Source: Prescottella agglutinans
GTDB taxonomy: Bacteria; Actinomycetota; Actinomycetes; Mycobacteriales; Mycobacteriaceae
DNA length: 64,000 bases
Assembly (NCBI RefSeq): GCF_004011865.1
Contig: NZ_RKLP01000003.1
Location: 124,001-188,000, forward strand
Direction of reading: 5' to 3'
The notes under the pieces were generated by a model that made no database searches, was not told the origin of the DNA, and saw nothing but the letters and a program-made list of their open reading frames with translations. A program made the position numbers and the translations under genes. Below, in pieces: positions 50,301 to 58,536 of this stretch (position 1 is its first letter; every line of letters begins with the position of its first letter).

Positions 50301-50982
50301 CGGTGCGGCCGGTCCCGTCGCCGAACACCTGCACCTCGATGTGGCGGGCCCGGGCGACGAAGCGCTCCAGGAACACCCCGGACGAGGAGAAGTTCGCGGC
50401 CGCCAGACGTTGCACCGTCCGGTACGCGGAGCGCAGCGCGGCCGGCGTGAAGCACGCCTGCATGCCGATGCCGCCGCCCCCGCCGACCGCCTTGAGCATC
50501 ACCGGGTAGCCGATCCGCTCGGCCTCGCCCAACGCCTCCTCCACCGATGCCAGCAGGCCGCTGCCGGCGACCAGGGGCACGCCCACCGCCCGCGCGGCCT
50601 CGCGTGCGGTGTGCTTGTTGCCGAACACCCGCAGCTGCGCCGCGGTGGGGCCGACGAAGGCGATCCCCGCGTGCTCGGCCGCGGCCGCGAATTCGGCGTT
50701 CTCGGAGAGGAATCCGTATCCCGGGTGGATCGCGCCCGCCCCGGTCCCGAGGGCGGCCTCGATGACCTTCTCGGTGCACAGGTACGACTCGGCCGCCGGC
50801 GCGGGGCCGAGCCGGACGGCGGCGTCGGCCATCTCGACGTGCATGGCCGACGCGTCCGCGTCGGAGTACACCGCGACCGTCTTGAGGCCGAGCGCGCGGG
50901 CCGACCGCATGATGCGGCAGGCGATCTCGCCGCGATTGGCGACGAGGAGGGTGTCGAAAGCAGTGTCGAAAGCGGTGGACAC
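47383..50982 (-). CDS. Biotin-dependent urea carboxylase-type enzyme
   Basis: 1199 residues from GTG 50982, with AAGGAG seven bases upstream. Domains: biotin carboxylase (about 1-450; [72 protein letters not shown]). Then a carboxyltransferase made of KipA/AHS2-like (from about 455; [22 protein letters not shown]) and KipI/AHS1-like parts (about 800-1020). At the end is a biotin carrier domain with the biotinyl Lys at K1165 in EAMKLEMP. This order is that of urea carboxylase, which makes allophanate from urea, and the urtABCDE genes next door support it. Some relatives carboxylate guanidine instead. No allophanate hydrolase is visible. Confidence 0.88.
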   Translation of the reverse strand: [1199 protein letters not shown]

Positions 50983-51022
50983 GGAGGGTCTCCTTCGATG
51001 GGAGGGTGTGTCGGACGGCCGG

Positions 51023-51715
51023 TCAGATGGTGAGGGCGGTGCGCACGACGGACTCGGCGTCGGCGCCACCGGAACCCGAGGACGTGATGCGGCCGGATTC
51101 GAGGATGTAGTAGCGCTCGGCGGCCTGGAGCGCGAAGCCGATGTGCTGCTCCACCAGCAGCACCCCGAGGTCGCCGCGTCGGGTGAGTTCCACGATCGCG
51201 GACTCGATCTCGGCCACAACGGACGGTTGGATCCCCTCCGTCGGTTCGTCGAGCACGAGCACCCGTGGCTCGGTGATGAGCGCCCGTGCAATCGCGAGTT
51301 GTTGGCGCTGGCCGCCGGACAGCAGACCCGCGCGGCGGTCGAGCAGTGACCCGAGGGCCGGGAACAGGGCGAGTTGCTCGTCGATCAGGGCCTTGCCGCG
51401 GCGGCGGCCGTCGGCGACCACCTGCAGATTCTCGCGGCACGTGAGCTGTCCGAAGGACTGTTGACCCTGTGGTACGTACGCGAGCCCCCGGGCCACGCGT
51501 GCGCTGGGACGCAGTCGGGTGACGTCCTCCCCGTCGAGCAGGACGCTGCCCGACGTCGTCTTCGCCAGCCCGACGGCGGCACGCAGCAGCGTCGTCTTGC
51601 CGGCGCCGTTGTGCCCCATGACGGCGGCGACACCGTCGGCGGGCACGGACAGGCCGACGCCGTGGATGATCTCGGTGCGGCCGTACCCGGTGTGGATGTC
51701 GACGAGTTCCAGCAT
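51023..51715 (-). CDS. urtE: Urea ABC transporter ATP-binding protein UrtE
   Basis: 230 residues from ATG 51715. Begins MLELVDIHTGYGRTEIIHGV. Walker A GHNGAGKTTLL, LSGGQRQQLAIARALI signature, Walker B VLVLDEPTEGIQPSVVAEIE. The EPTEGIQPSVV motif is typical of LivF/UrtE-type ATPases. It is two bp downstream of urtD and 40 bp upstream of the carboxylase, forming one unit urtABCDE-carboxylase. Confidence 0.92.
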   Translation of the reverse strand: MLELVDIHTGYGRTEIIHGVGLSVPADGVAAVMGHNGAGKTTLLRAAVGLAKTTSGSVLLDGEDVTRLRPSARVARGLAYVPQGQQSFGQLTCRENLQVVADGRRRGKALIDEQLALFPALGSLLDRRAGLLSGGQRQQLAIARALITEPRVLVLDEPTEGIQPSVVAEIESAIVELTRRGDLGVLLVEQHIGFALQAAERYYILESGRITSSGSGGADAESVVRTALTI

Positions 51716-51717
51716 GG

Positions 51718-52521
51718 TCAGTTCTCCTCGAGTACGTCTGCGGCGGCGGCCGTGCCCAGGTACACCTGTTGCACCGTCGGGTCGGCCTGGATCTCTTCGA
51801 CGCTGCCGTCGGCGATCACCTTTCCGCGGGCCAGGACCGTCACCGACGTCGCGAACGCCCGCATGAAGTCCATGTCGTGTTCGACGACGACGACGGTGCG
51901 TTCGGAGCCGATGCGGCGCAACAGATTTCCGGTCTCCTCGCGCTCGTCGTGGCTCATCCCGGCCACCGGTTCGTCGAGCAACAACACGTCGGCGTCCTGG
52001 ACCAGCAGCATGCCGATCTCGAGCCACTGCTTCTGGCCGTGCGCCAGGATCCCGGCGGGCCGGTCCCGCAGGTGTGCGAGCCCGATCGTCTCGAGCGCCT
52101 CCTCGATCTGCGGTAGCACGGTCCTGCGCCGCCGCAGCAGCGTGAGCGGGGACCGGCCCGCACCTGCCGCGATGTCGAGGTTCTGCAGCACCGACAGTTC
52201 CTCGAACACCGACGCCGTCTGGAACGTGCGGCCCACGCCCATCCGGGCGATCTTGTGAACCTTCTGCCCCAGCAACTCCGTGCCGGACTTCGTGACCGAC
52301 CCGGTCGCGGGGACCAGGCCGGTGACGGCGTCGACGAGTGTGGTCTTGCCGGCACCGTTGGGGCCGATGAGGAACCGCAGATCACCTTGGAACAGTGTGA
52401 GATCGACGCCGTCGACTGCAGTGAAGCCGTCGAACGTGACGCGCAGGTCGCGGATCTCGAGGTACTCGCTCGACATGCCGGCGTTGCCGCCGAGGGCCGG
52501 TTGCACGTGGACACCGTTCAT
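51718..52521 (-). CDS. urtD: Urea ABC transporter ATP-binding protein UrtD
   Basis: 267 residues from ATG 52521; an internal Met (MSSEYLEIRDLRV) is an alternative start. Walker A GPNGAGKTTLVDAVTGL, FQTASVFEELSVLQNLDIAAG, signature region LAHGQKQWLEIGMLL and Walker B VLLLDEPVAGMSHDEREET. The HGQKQWLEIGM and EPVAGM motifs are diagnostic for UrtD rather than LivG. Overlaps urtC by 4 bp. Confidence 0.93.
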   Translation of the reverse strand: MNGVHVQPALGGNAGMSSEYLEIRDLRVTFDGFTAVDGVDLTLFQGDLRFLIGPNGAGKTTLVDAVTGLVPATGSVTKSGTELLGQKVHKIARMGVGRTFQTASVFEELSVLQNLDIAAGAGRSPLTLLRRRRTVLPQIEEALETIGLAHLRDRPAGILAHGQKQWLEIGMLLVQDADVLLLDEPVAGMSHDEREETGNLLRRIGSERTVVVVEHDMDFMRAFATSVTVLARGKVIADGSVEEIQADPTVQQVYLGTAAAADVLEEN

Positions 52522-53609
52522 CGCGCCACCTCCATCTCTCGGGCGGGTTCCGGGTCGGGATCGGGCGGGGTGACGAGGGTGCGGCGGCGGAGCAGTTTCG
52601 CGACACCGGCGATGCCGGCGGGGAAGAACCCGATCACGACGATGAACAGCAGGCCCTGTGCGTACGTCCACGCCGACGGGAAGTTCTCCGACAGCGTCGT
52701 CTGCGCCCACGCCACGCCGATGGCCCCGAGCACCGGTCCGAGCAGCGTCGTGCGACCGCCGATCGCGACACCGATGAGGAACGCGATGGAGGGGACGATG
52801 CCGACGTCGGCGGGGGAGATGATGCCGACGATCGGTACGAAGAGGGCGCCCGCGATACCCGCGAAGAAGGCGGCCACCGAGTACGCGACGACCTTGACGG
52901 TGGCGGGATCGTAGCCGAGGAACCGGACACGCTCCTCCTGGTCGCGCACCGCGACCAGCAGTTCGCCGTAGCGGGAGTTCATCAACTGCCGGGTCGCCGC
53001 GACCACCAGCAGCAGCACCGCGGCGGCGATGAAGAAGAGCATCCGCTTGTTCGCCGGGTCGGCGAGGTTGAACCCGAAGAACGTGCGGAACCGGTTGAGG
53101 CCGTTGGATCCACCGATCGACTGCTGGCCGACCAGCAGGATCGCGAACGCCGCCGCGAGCGCCTGCGACAGGATCGCGAAGTAGGCGCCCTTGACCCGGC
53201 GCTTGAACACGCCGAGTCCCAGCAGGAACGCGACCAGCGCGGGGACGACGAGGATCGCGACGATGGTCGTGACGGGGTTCGCGCACGGTGTCCAGTAGGC
53301 GGGGAGTTCGCGGATCCCGGCGATCTGCATGAAGTCCGGCACCGCGTCGCCGCGGAGTTCCGCGTCGGCGATCTTGAGGTGCATCGCCATGATGTAGGCG
53401 CCGAGACCGAAGAACACGCCCTGGCCCAGCGTGAGCATTCCGCCACGGCCCCACGCCAATCCGATGCCGACCGCGACGATTGCGAAGCACAGGAACTTCG
53501 CCAGGAGATTGAGTCGGAAGTCCGACAACAGGGCCGGTGCGACTCCGAGAAGGACGACTGAGGCGACGGCGAATCCCGCCCACGCCCGGTAGCGACTGAG
53601 CACGGTCAT
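52518..53609 (-). CDS. urtC: Urea ABC transporter permease UrtC
   Basis: 363 residues from ATG 53609, about ten helices. Branched-chain-type permease features: GLAWGRGGMLTLGQGVFFGLGAYIMAMHLK, SRYGELLVAVRDQEERVRFLGYDPATVKVVAYSVAAFFAGIAGALF and SPADVGIVPSIAFLIGVAIGGRTTLLGPVLGA. The MLTLGQGVFFGLGAY motif is that of UrtC. Overlaps both urtB and urtD by 4 bp, implying coupled translation. Confidence 0.93.
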   Translation of the reverse strand: MTVLSRYRAWAGFAVASVVLLGVAPALLSDFRLNLLAKFLCFAIVAVGIGLAWGRGGMLTLGQGVFFGLGAYIMAMHLKIADAELRGDAVPDFMQIAGIRELPAYWTPCANPVTTIVAILVVPALVAFLLGLGVFKRRVKGAYFAILSQALAAAFAILLVGQQSIGGSNGLNRFRTFFGFNLADPANKRMLFFIAAAVLLLVVAATRQLMNSRYGELLVAVRDQEERVRFLGYDPATVKVVAYSVAAFFAGIAGALFVPIVGIISPADVGIVPSIAFLIGVAIGGRTTLLGPVLGAIGVAWAQTTLSENFPSAWTYAQGLLFIVVIGFFPAGIAGVAKLLRRRTLVTPPDPDPEPAREMEVAR

Positions 53610-54490
53610 ACCAGGCTCCTTGTCTTGGCGACGAACAGTCCCTGCGGGCGGACCTGGAGGAAGATGACGATGAGCACGAACACGATCACCTTCGCGATCG
53701 ACGCGGTGGTCGAGTACTCGATGAACGAGTTGAGGATTCCGAGCGCGAAGGCCGCGACCACCGCACCCGAGAGTCGGCCCAGGCCGCCGATGACGACCAC
53801 GAGGAACGCGTCGATCAGGTAGGACTGCCCGACGGTCGGGCTCGTGGACCCGATCAGCGTCAGTGCCACACCGGCCACGCCGGCCAGGCCCGAGCCGATG
53901 AAGAAGGTCGTCACATCGGTTCGACGCGAGGAGATTCCGCTGGTCTCGGCGAGATCGCGGTTCTGCACGACGGCCCGGATGCGGCGGCCCGTCGACGTCC
54001 TCGCCAGGGCGAAGGACAGGACCGCGACCGCGACGATCGCCAGTACCAGGATGAAGATGCGGGTCTTCGGCACGACGGCGCCGAGGATCTCGACGCCGCC
54101 GGACAGCCACGACGGCGCGACGACGTTGACGGCGGGGGCACCGAAGATGTCGCGGGCCAACTGCTGGAGCACCAGGCCCACCCCGAACGTCACCAGCAGC
54201 GTGTCCAGTGGCCGGTGGTACATCCGTCGGATCAGGGTGGCCTCGAGCAGGACGCCCATCAGGCCGCCCACCACAAAACCCGCCACCAGTGAGATCAGCA
54301 GCGACGCACCCGTACTCGACACCACCTGCTGCACCACGTACGCGGTGTACGAGCCGGCCATGATGAACTCGCCGTGGGCCATGTTGATCACACCCATCTG
54401 CCCGAACGTCAGCGACAGGCCCAGTGCCGCCAACAACAGGATCGACCCGATACTCAAACCGGTGAACAATTGCCCGACAACGACATCCAT
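53606..54490 (-). CDS. urtB: Urea ABC transporter permease UrtB
   Basis: 294 residues from ATG 54490, about eight helices. Opening LFTGLSIGSILLLAALGLSLTFGQMGVINMAHGEFIMAGSYTAYV, then MYHRPLDTLLVTFGVGLVLQQLARDIFGA and FLVVVIGGLGRLSGAVVAAFALGILNSFIEY. This is the LivH-like half of the urea transporter. Short of the long N-terminal domain present in some cyanobacterial and proteobacterial UrtB proteins. Confidence 0.93.
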   Translation of the reverse strand: MDVVVGQLFTGLSIGSILLLAALGLSLTFGQMGVINMAHGEFIMAGSYTAYVVQQVVSSTGASLLISLVAGFVVGGLMGVLLEATLIRRMYHRPLDTLLVTFGVGLVLQQLARDIFGAPAVNVVAPSWLSGGVEILGAVVPKTRIFILVLAIVAVAVLSFALARTSTGRRIRAVVQNRDLAETSGISSRRTDVTTFFIGSGLAGVAGVALTLIGSTSPTVGQSYLIDAFLVVVIGGLGRLSGAVVAAFALGILNSFIEYSTTASIAKVIVFVLIVIFLQVRPQGLFVAKTRSLV

Positions 54491-54526
54491 CGGTGCCCGC
54501 CCTCCCTCGTCGTAGTGCTCGAACGG

Positions 54527-55795
54527 CTAGCTACCGGAACCGGCGAGGCCCTTCGCCCAGTCGTAGTTCTCGAGGTACGGGTCGGGCTGGATCGGGCCGT
54601 CGGACTCCCACACGGTGTAGATCAGTCCGTCGTCGCGGATCTCGCCGATCCGGGCGGTCTTGGTGATGTGGTGGTTGTCGCCGTCGATGGTCACCAGGCC
54701 CTCGGGGGCCTGGAAGGTGACGCCGTCGGCCGCGGCCTGGATGTCGGTCACCGCGAACGAGTTCGCCTTCTCCACGGTGTTCTTCCACAGGTACACCGAC
54801 GTGTACGCGGCCTCCATCGGGTCGGACGTCGGCTTGTTCGCGCCGTACTTCGCCTTGTACGCGTCGACGAACTTCTTGTTCTCGGGGCTGTCGACGGTCT
54901 GGTAGTAGTTCCACGCGGTGAGTTGGCCGGCGATGTTCTGTGCGCCGATGCCGCCCACCTCCTCCTCGGCGATCGACACCGAGATCACCGGCATGTCGGT
55001 GGCTTTCAGTCCCACGTTGGAGTACTCGCGGAAGAAGGCGACGTTGGAGTCGCCGTTGAGGGTGTTGAACACGGCGTCGGCGTCGGCGGCGCGGACCTTG
55101 TTGACGATCGTGGAGAAGTCGGTGGACCCGAGCGGCGTGTAGTCCTCGCCCTTGATCTCGATACCGTTCGCGGCCGCGTACGCCTTGATGATGCGGTTGG
55201 CGGTCTGCGGGAAGACGTAGTCGCTGCCCACCAGGTAGAGCGACTTGACGCCCTTCTCCTTCAGATAGTCCAGCGCGGGCACGATCTGCTGGTTCGTCGT
55301 GGCGCCGGTGTAGAAGATGTTGGGGGAGTCCTCGAGGCCCTCGTACTGGACGGGGTAGTACAGCAGCGCATTGTTGTCCTCGAACACCGGCAGCATCGCC
55401 TTGCGGCTCGACGACGTCCATCCGCCGAAAACTGCTGCGACACAGTCGCTGCTGATGAGCTTTTCGGCCTTCTCCGCGAAGACGGTCGGCTCGGAGGCGC
55501 CGTCCTCGGCGACGACCTGGATCTTCTTGCCGAGCACGCCGCCGGCGTCGTTGATCTCCTCGACCGCCAGCGCGATCGAATCGCGGACGGTGACCTCGCT
55601 GATCGCCATCGTGCCGGACAGCGAGTTGAGCGAGCCGACCTTGACGGTGTCGCCGGACGTGTCGACGCACGAGGCCGCGGACGTCGTACCGGAAGCCGAG
55701 GTGTCCGACGCCTTGCTGCCGCAGGCGGTGAGGACCAGGCCGAGTGCCGCGAGTGCGGCCGGGGCGGTGAGGGCACGCTTCGAGAACGTGGGCAT
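54527..55795 (-). CDS. urtA: Urea ABC transporter substrate-binding lipoprotein UrtA
   Basis: 422 residues from ATG 55795. Lipobox [12 protein letters not shown] marks a lipoprotein. The periplasmic-binding fold includes [68 protein letters not shown], and [15 protein letters not shown]. The [18 protein letters not shown] and [10 protein letters not shown] motifs are diagnostic for UrtA. First gene of urtABCDE; a 208-bp upstream region separates it from ramB on the same strand and should hold its nitrogen-regulated promoter. Confidence 0.94.
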   Translation of the reverse strand: MPTFSKRALTAPAALAALGLVLTACGSKASDTSASGTTSAASCVDTSGDTVKVGSLNSLSGTMAISEVTVRDSIALAVEEINDAGGVLGKKIQVVAEDGASEPTVFAEKAEKLISSDCVAAVFGGWTSSSRKAMLPVFEDNNALLYYPVQYEGLEDSPNIFYTGATTNQQIVPALDYLKEKGVKSLYLVGSDYVFPQTANRIIKAYAAANGIEIKGEDYTPLGSTDFSTIVNKVRAADADAVFNTLNGDSNVAFFREYSNVGLKATDMPVISVSIAEEEVGGIGAQNIAGQLTAWNYYQTVDSPENKKFVDAYKAKYGANKPTSDPMEAAYTSVYLWKNTVEKANSFAVTDIQAAADGVTFQAPEGLVTIDGDNHHITKTARIGEIRDDGLIYTVWESDGPIQPDPYLENYDWAKGLAGSGS

Positions 55796-55929
55796 GGACG
55801 AGCCTTTCCGTCGAGAGGAATGACGCTGAGCTGCGGAGAGGTACGTATACGACGCTGTATCCGTGATCCGAGACAGTAGGCGGAAGTTGTTGCGCCGGAA
55901 TGTCTGTGGATCACGAGTTCGTGTCGCGC

Positions 55930-55945
55930 GTTACGCACACGTGAA
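55930..55945. promoter_or_regulatory. Weak GlnR-like half site upstream of urtA
   Basis: GTTAC, six bases, GTGAA in the urtA upstream region. The first element matches the GlnR a-site pattern gTnAC and the spacing is right, but the second element matches GnAAC poorly. Reported as a lead only. Confidence 0.25.
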
Positions 55946-56003
55946 CGGGAGCTCACATCACCTCAACGGACGAGGCTCGATCAGCGGGAAAGGTGCTGGT
56001 GGA

Positions 56004-57413
56004 TCAGCGAATCGTGTAGGGCGACACCGAACTGCGGTGCTCGTTGATGTCGAGATCCTTGCCCAGGGGCGGGAACGCGCGCTGCGGGCAGTTCATCCGC
56101 TCGCACACGCGACAGCCGGCGCCGATCGGGGTGGCGGTGCTGCCGCCGAGATCCAGGCCGTCGGCGTAGACGACGCGTGGCGCGTGCCGCAGTTCGCAAC
56201 CGAGGCCGATCGCGAACGTCTTGCCCGGCTGTCCGTACCGTTGCGCGCGGCGCTCCACGGTTCGTGCGACCCACAGGTAGTTCCGGCCGTCGGGCATCTG
56301 CGCGATCTGCGTCATGATCTTGCCCGGGTACGCGAACGTCTCGTACACGTTCCACAGCGGGCACGTGCCGCCGCTGGACGAGAAGTGGAAACCGGTGGCG
56401 GACTGGCGCTTCGACATGTTGCCGGCGCGGTCCACGCGGACGAACGACCACGGCACGCCGCGCTGCTTCGGACGCTGCAGCGTCGAGAGTCGGTGGCAGA
56501 TCGTCTCGTAGCTGATCGCATAGAACGCCGAGAGACGCTCGATGTCGTAGCGGAAGTCCTCCGCGATCTCGTGGAACTGACCGTAGGGCAGCACCGTCGC
56601 CGCCGCGAAGTAGTTGGCCAGGCCGAGCATCGCCAGCGAGCGGGCCTCGTCGGAGGTGAAGTTGCCCTCGTCGACGAGCTTGCGCAGCAGGTCGCCGCAC
56701 TCGAGGTAGGCGAGTTCGGTGGCGAACTTGAACACCTGCTGCCCGCCGGACAGTGCGGGCGAGATCTCCAGTACCCGGGTCTCGGGGTCGTACCGGTGCA
56801 GCACGTTCTCGCCCAGGTCGATGCGGCGCACGATCTGGACGTCGTGCAGGTTCTCGAGTCGCCGTGCGATCCCTTCGGCGATGTCGCCGCGGTGGAACCG
56901 CAGCCGGGCGGTGAGCTCCTCGGCCGCGGTGTCCAGATCGTGGATGTAGTTCTGCCGCTGGTAGAAGTAGTCGCGAACCTCCTCGTGCGGCATCGTGATC
57001 GACCCGCTGCCGCTGCCGTCGCTGTACCGGTCCTCGGTGGCCGCGGCCAGCTGTGCGGAGGTGTTGCGGTAGCGGCGGTGCATGTTGACCATCGCCTTCG
57101 CCAGGCCCGGATGCGACGACACCATCTCCGCGATCTCCTGCGCGTCCGCGTCGATGCCCATGTCCTTGTCGAGCGCGACCTCGCGCAGTTCGGCGATCAG
57201 CCTGGTGTCGTCCTGCGACGAGAAGAACGTCGTGTCGACCCCGAACACCTCGCTGATCCGCAGCAGCACCGGCACCGTCAGCGGGCGCACGTCGTGCTCG
57301 ATCTGGTTGAGGTAGCTCGCGGAGATCTCGAGCGTCTTGGCCAGTGCCGCCTGGCTCAGGCCGCGCTCCGTCCGCAGCTGTCGTAGCCGGGCGCCGACGA
57401 AGGTCTTGGACAT
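56004..57413 (-). CDS. ramB: RamB-type regulator of acetate and glyoxylate metabolism
   Basis: 469 residues from ATG 57413. N-terminal XRE helix-turn-helix (GARLRQLRTERGLSQAALAKTLEISASYLNQIEHDVRPLTVPVLLRI), an IrrE-N-like middle (FKFATELAYLECGDLLRKLV), and a C-terminal ScfR-type region with a Cys cluster (GAGCRVCERMNCPQRAFPP). This matches RamB of corynebacteria and mycobacteria (Rv0465c), which represses or tunes aceA, ack/pta genes and itself according to carbon source. aceA lies 2.4 kb away, and RamB-like sites are visible before both genes. A longer frame upstream exists but starts inside the promoter. Confidence 0.93.
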   Translation of the reverse strand: MSKTFVGARLRQLRTERGLSQAALAKTLEISASYLNQIEHDVRPLTVPVLLRISEVFGVDTTFFSSQDDTRLIAELREVALDKDMGIDADAQEIAEMVSSHPGLAKAMVNMHRRYRNTSAQLAAATEDRYSDGSGSGSITMPHEEVRDYFYQRQNYIHDLDTAAEELTARLRFHRGDIAEGIARRLENLHDVQIVRRIDLGENVLHRYDPETRVLEISPALSGGQQVFKFATELAYLECGDLLRKLVDEGNFTSDEARSLAMLGLANYFAAATVLPYGQFHEIAEDFRYDIERLSAFYAISYETICHRLSTLQRPKQRGVPWSFVRVDRAGNMSKRQSATGFHFSSSGGTCPLWNVYETFAYPGKIMTQIAQMPDGRNYLWVARTVERRAQRYGQPGKTFAIGLGCELRHAPRVVYADGLDLGGSTATPIGAGCRVCERMNCPQRAFPPLGKDLDINEHRSSVSPYTIR

Positions 57414-57441
57414 GAAGTCAGGGTACGAGCGTGTTGCTAAC

Positions 57442-57453
57442 CGTGCAAAGGAT
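57442..57453 (-). promoter_or_regulatory. RamB-like box in the ramB promoter
   Basis: On the minus strand ATCCTTTGCACG matches 8 of 12 positions of the RamB consensus AAACTTTGCAAA known from corynebacteria. It lies 29 bp upstream of the start, fitting autoregulation. Confidence 0.45.
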
Positions 57454-57577
57454 TGCGTTAGCACTCGACGCGAAACGGTACATCCGAACTTGTCGGTACC
57501 TTTCCGCATACTTCGACGTCGGCCACCGGTCGGCGGCGTTCGTGCAGAACGTCCTTCACAATCGAGTTGGAGTTTGC

Positions 57578-58216
57578 ATGACCAATCCGGATCTCACGCT
57601 CATCGCCGTTCTGCTGGACCGTTCGGGCTCGATGCACTCGATCAAGTCGGACACCGAGGGCGGTTTCGACGCGTTCATCGCCGAGCAGCGCGCGCAGCCC
57701 GGCACCGCGGAAGTCACGCTCGCGCAGTTCGACCGCGAGTACGAGCGCGTCTACACGACCCTGCCGATCGCGGAGGTGCCGCCGCTCGAACTGCGTCCGC
57801 GGGGCAGCACCGCCCTGCTCGACGGCATCGGTCGGTTCACCACGGAGATCGGGGAGGAGTTGGCGGCGCGACCGGAGTCGGAGCGGCCCGGGCACGTGAT
57901 CGTCGTCGTCGTCACCGACGGTCACGAGAACGCGAGCACCGAGTGGACGCTCGCGGCGGTGAAGGACACGATCGCCCGCCAGGAACAGGTCTACGGATGG
58001 GACTACGTGTTCCTCGGCGCCAACATGGACGCTGTCTCCGTCGGTCGGCACATGGGGTTCGCGGCCGACAAGTCCATCACCTACGACGCAAAGGGCGAGT
58101 ACGTGGAGGCCGCGTACTCGGTGACCTCCGACTATGTGAGCAGGAAGCGTCGAGCGGCCGCGGGAACGTCCGTCCACGGCTTCACCGATGCGCAGCGCGC
58201 GGTGACGAGAGAGTGA
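57578..58216 (+). CDS. Von Willebrand factor A domain protein
   Basis: 212 residues from ATG 57578. The MIDAS metal site is intact: VLLDRSGSMHS (DxSxS), the Thr in RGSTALLDGIG and the Asp in VVVVTDGHENAS. The remainder (GWDYVFLGANMDAVSVGRHMGFAADKSITY) is characteristic of cytoplasmic VWA proteins in phages and actinobacteria with no known partner. No signal peptide or membrane helix. Divergent from ramB, 164 bp between starts. Confidence 0.88.
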   Translation: MTNPDLTLIAVLLDRSGSMHSIKSDTEGGFDAFIAEQRAQPGTAEVTLAQFDREYERVYTTLPIAEVPPLELRPRGSTALLDGIGRFTTEIGEELAARPESERPGHVIVVVVTDGHENASTEWTLAAVKDTIARQEQVYGWDYVFLGANMDAVSVGRHMGFAADKSITYDAKGEYVEAAYSVTSDYVSRKRRAAAGTSVHGFTDAQRAVTRE

Positions 58217-58536
58217 TCGCGGCGCGGCGGAACACCGAGCGGCGACCAGACCGATCATGACGTTTTCGTGACAAGTCTTGACATCTCGGTGGTGGTGGCA
58301 AAAGCTGGGCAACGGTCGATGCTCGTCTGTGTAAAGCATTGATTGCGAGGCAGTTTGGGGCGCGCAGCGAGGGCCCGCGCGTTCCGAGCGAAATGACGTG
58401 GGCGCTCGCCGGCGGGCGGACGTTCCCGGGCCATGCTCGCCCCCCTGAACAGGGCGTGGTCCGTCCCTCTCCCAGCGGTCGGCCCCTCGTCCCGGTGACA
58501 TCGGCCGGCACTCGACCAGGTTCGTCAGAGGTCACG
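58217..58536. other. Intergenic region before the unknown gene at 58537
   Basis: No gene is supportable. A TTGACA hexamer at 58278-58283 could be a -35 box, but the expected -10 position reads AAAGCT. A reading frame open from TTG 58339 joins the downstream gene, yet its residues are Pro/Arg/Gly-rich and look non-coding. Confidence 0.35.

Noticed and set aside
47053-51033. A 1326-codon plus-strand frame opposite the urea carboxylase
   Set aside because: Composition is typical of high-GC antisense frames; the carboxylase frame carries the biotin, ATP and carboxyltransferase motifs.
55796-56003. Guanidine (ykkC) riboswitch before urtA
   Set aside because: I looked for the conserved ykkC-type motifs on the minus strand and did not find them; only weak GlnR-like half sites are present.
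58339-58536. A longer N-terminus for the unknown gene at 58537 starting at TTG 58339
   Set aside because: The extra 66 residues are Pro/Arg/Gly-rich and unlike the globular remainder, while ATG 58537 has an upstream AGAGG.
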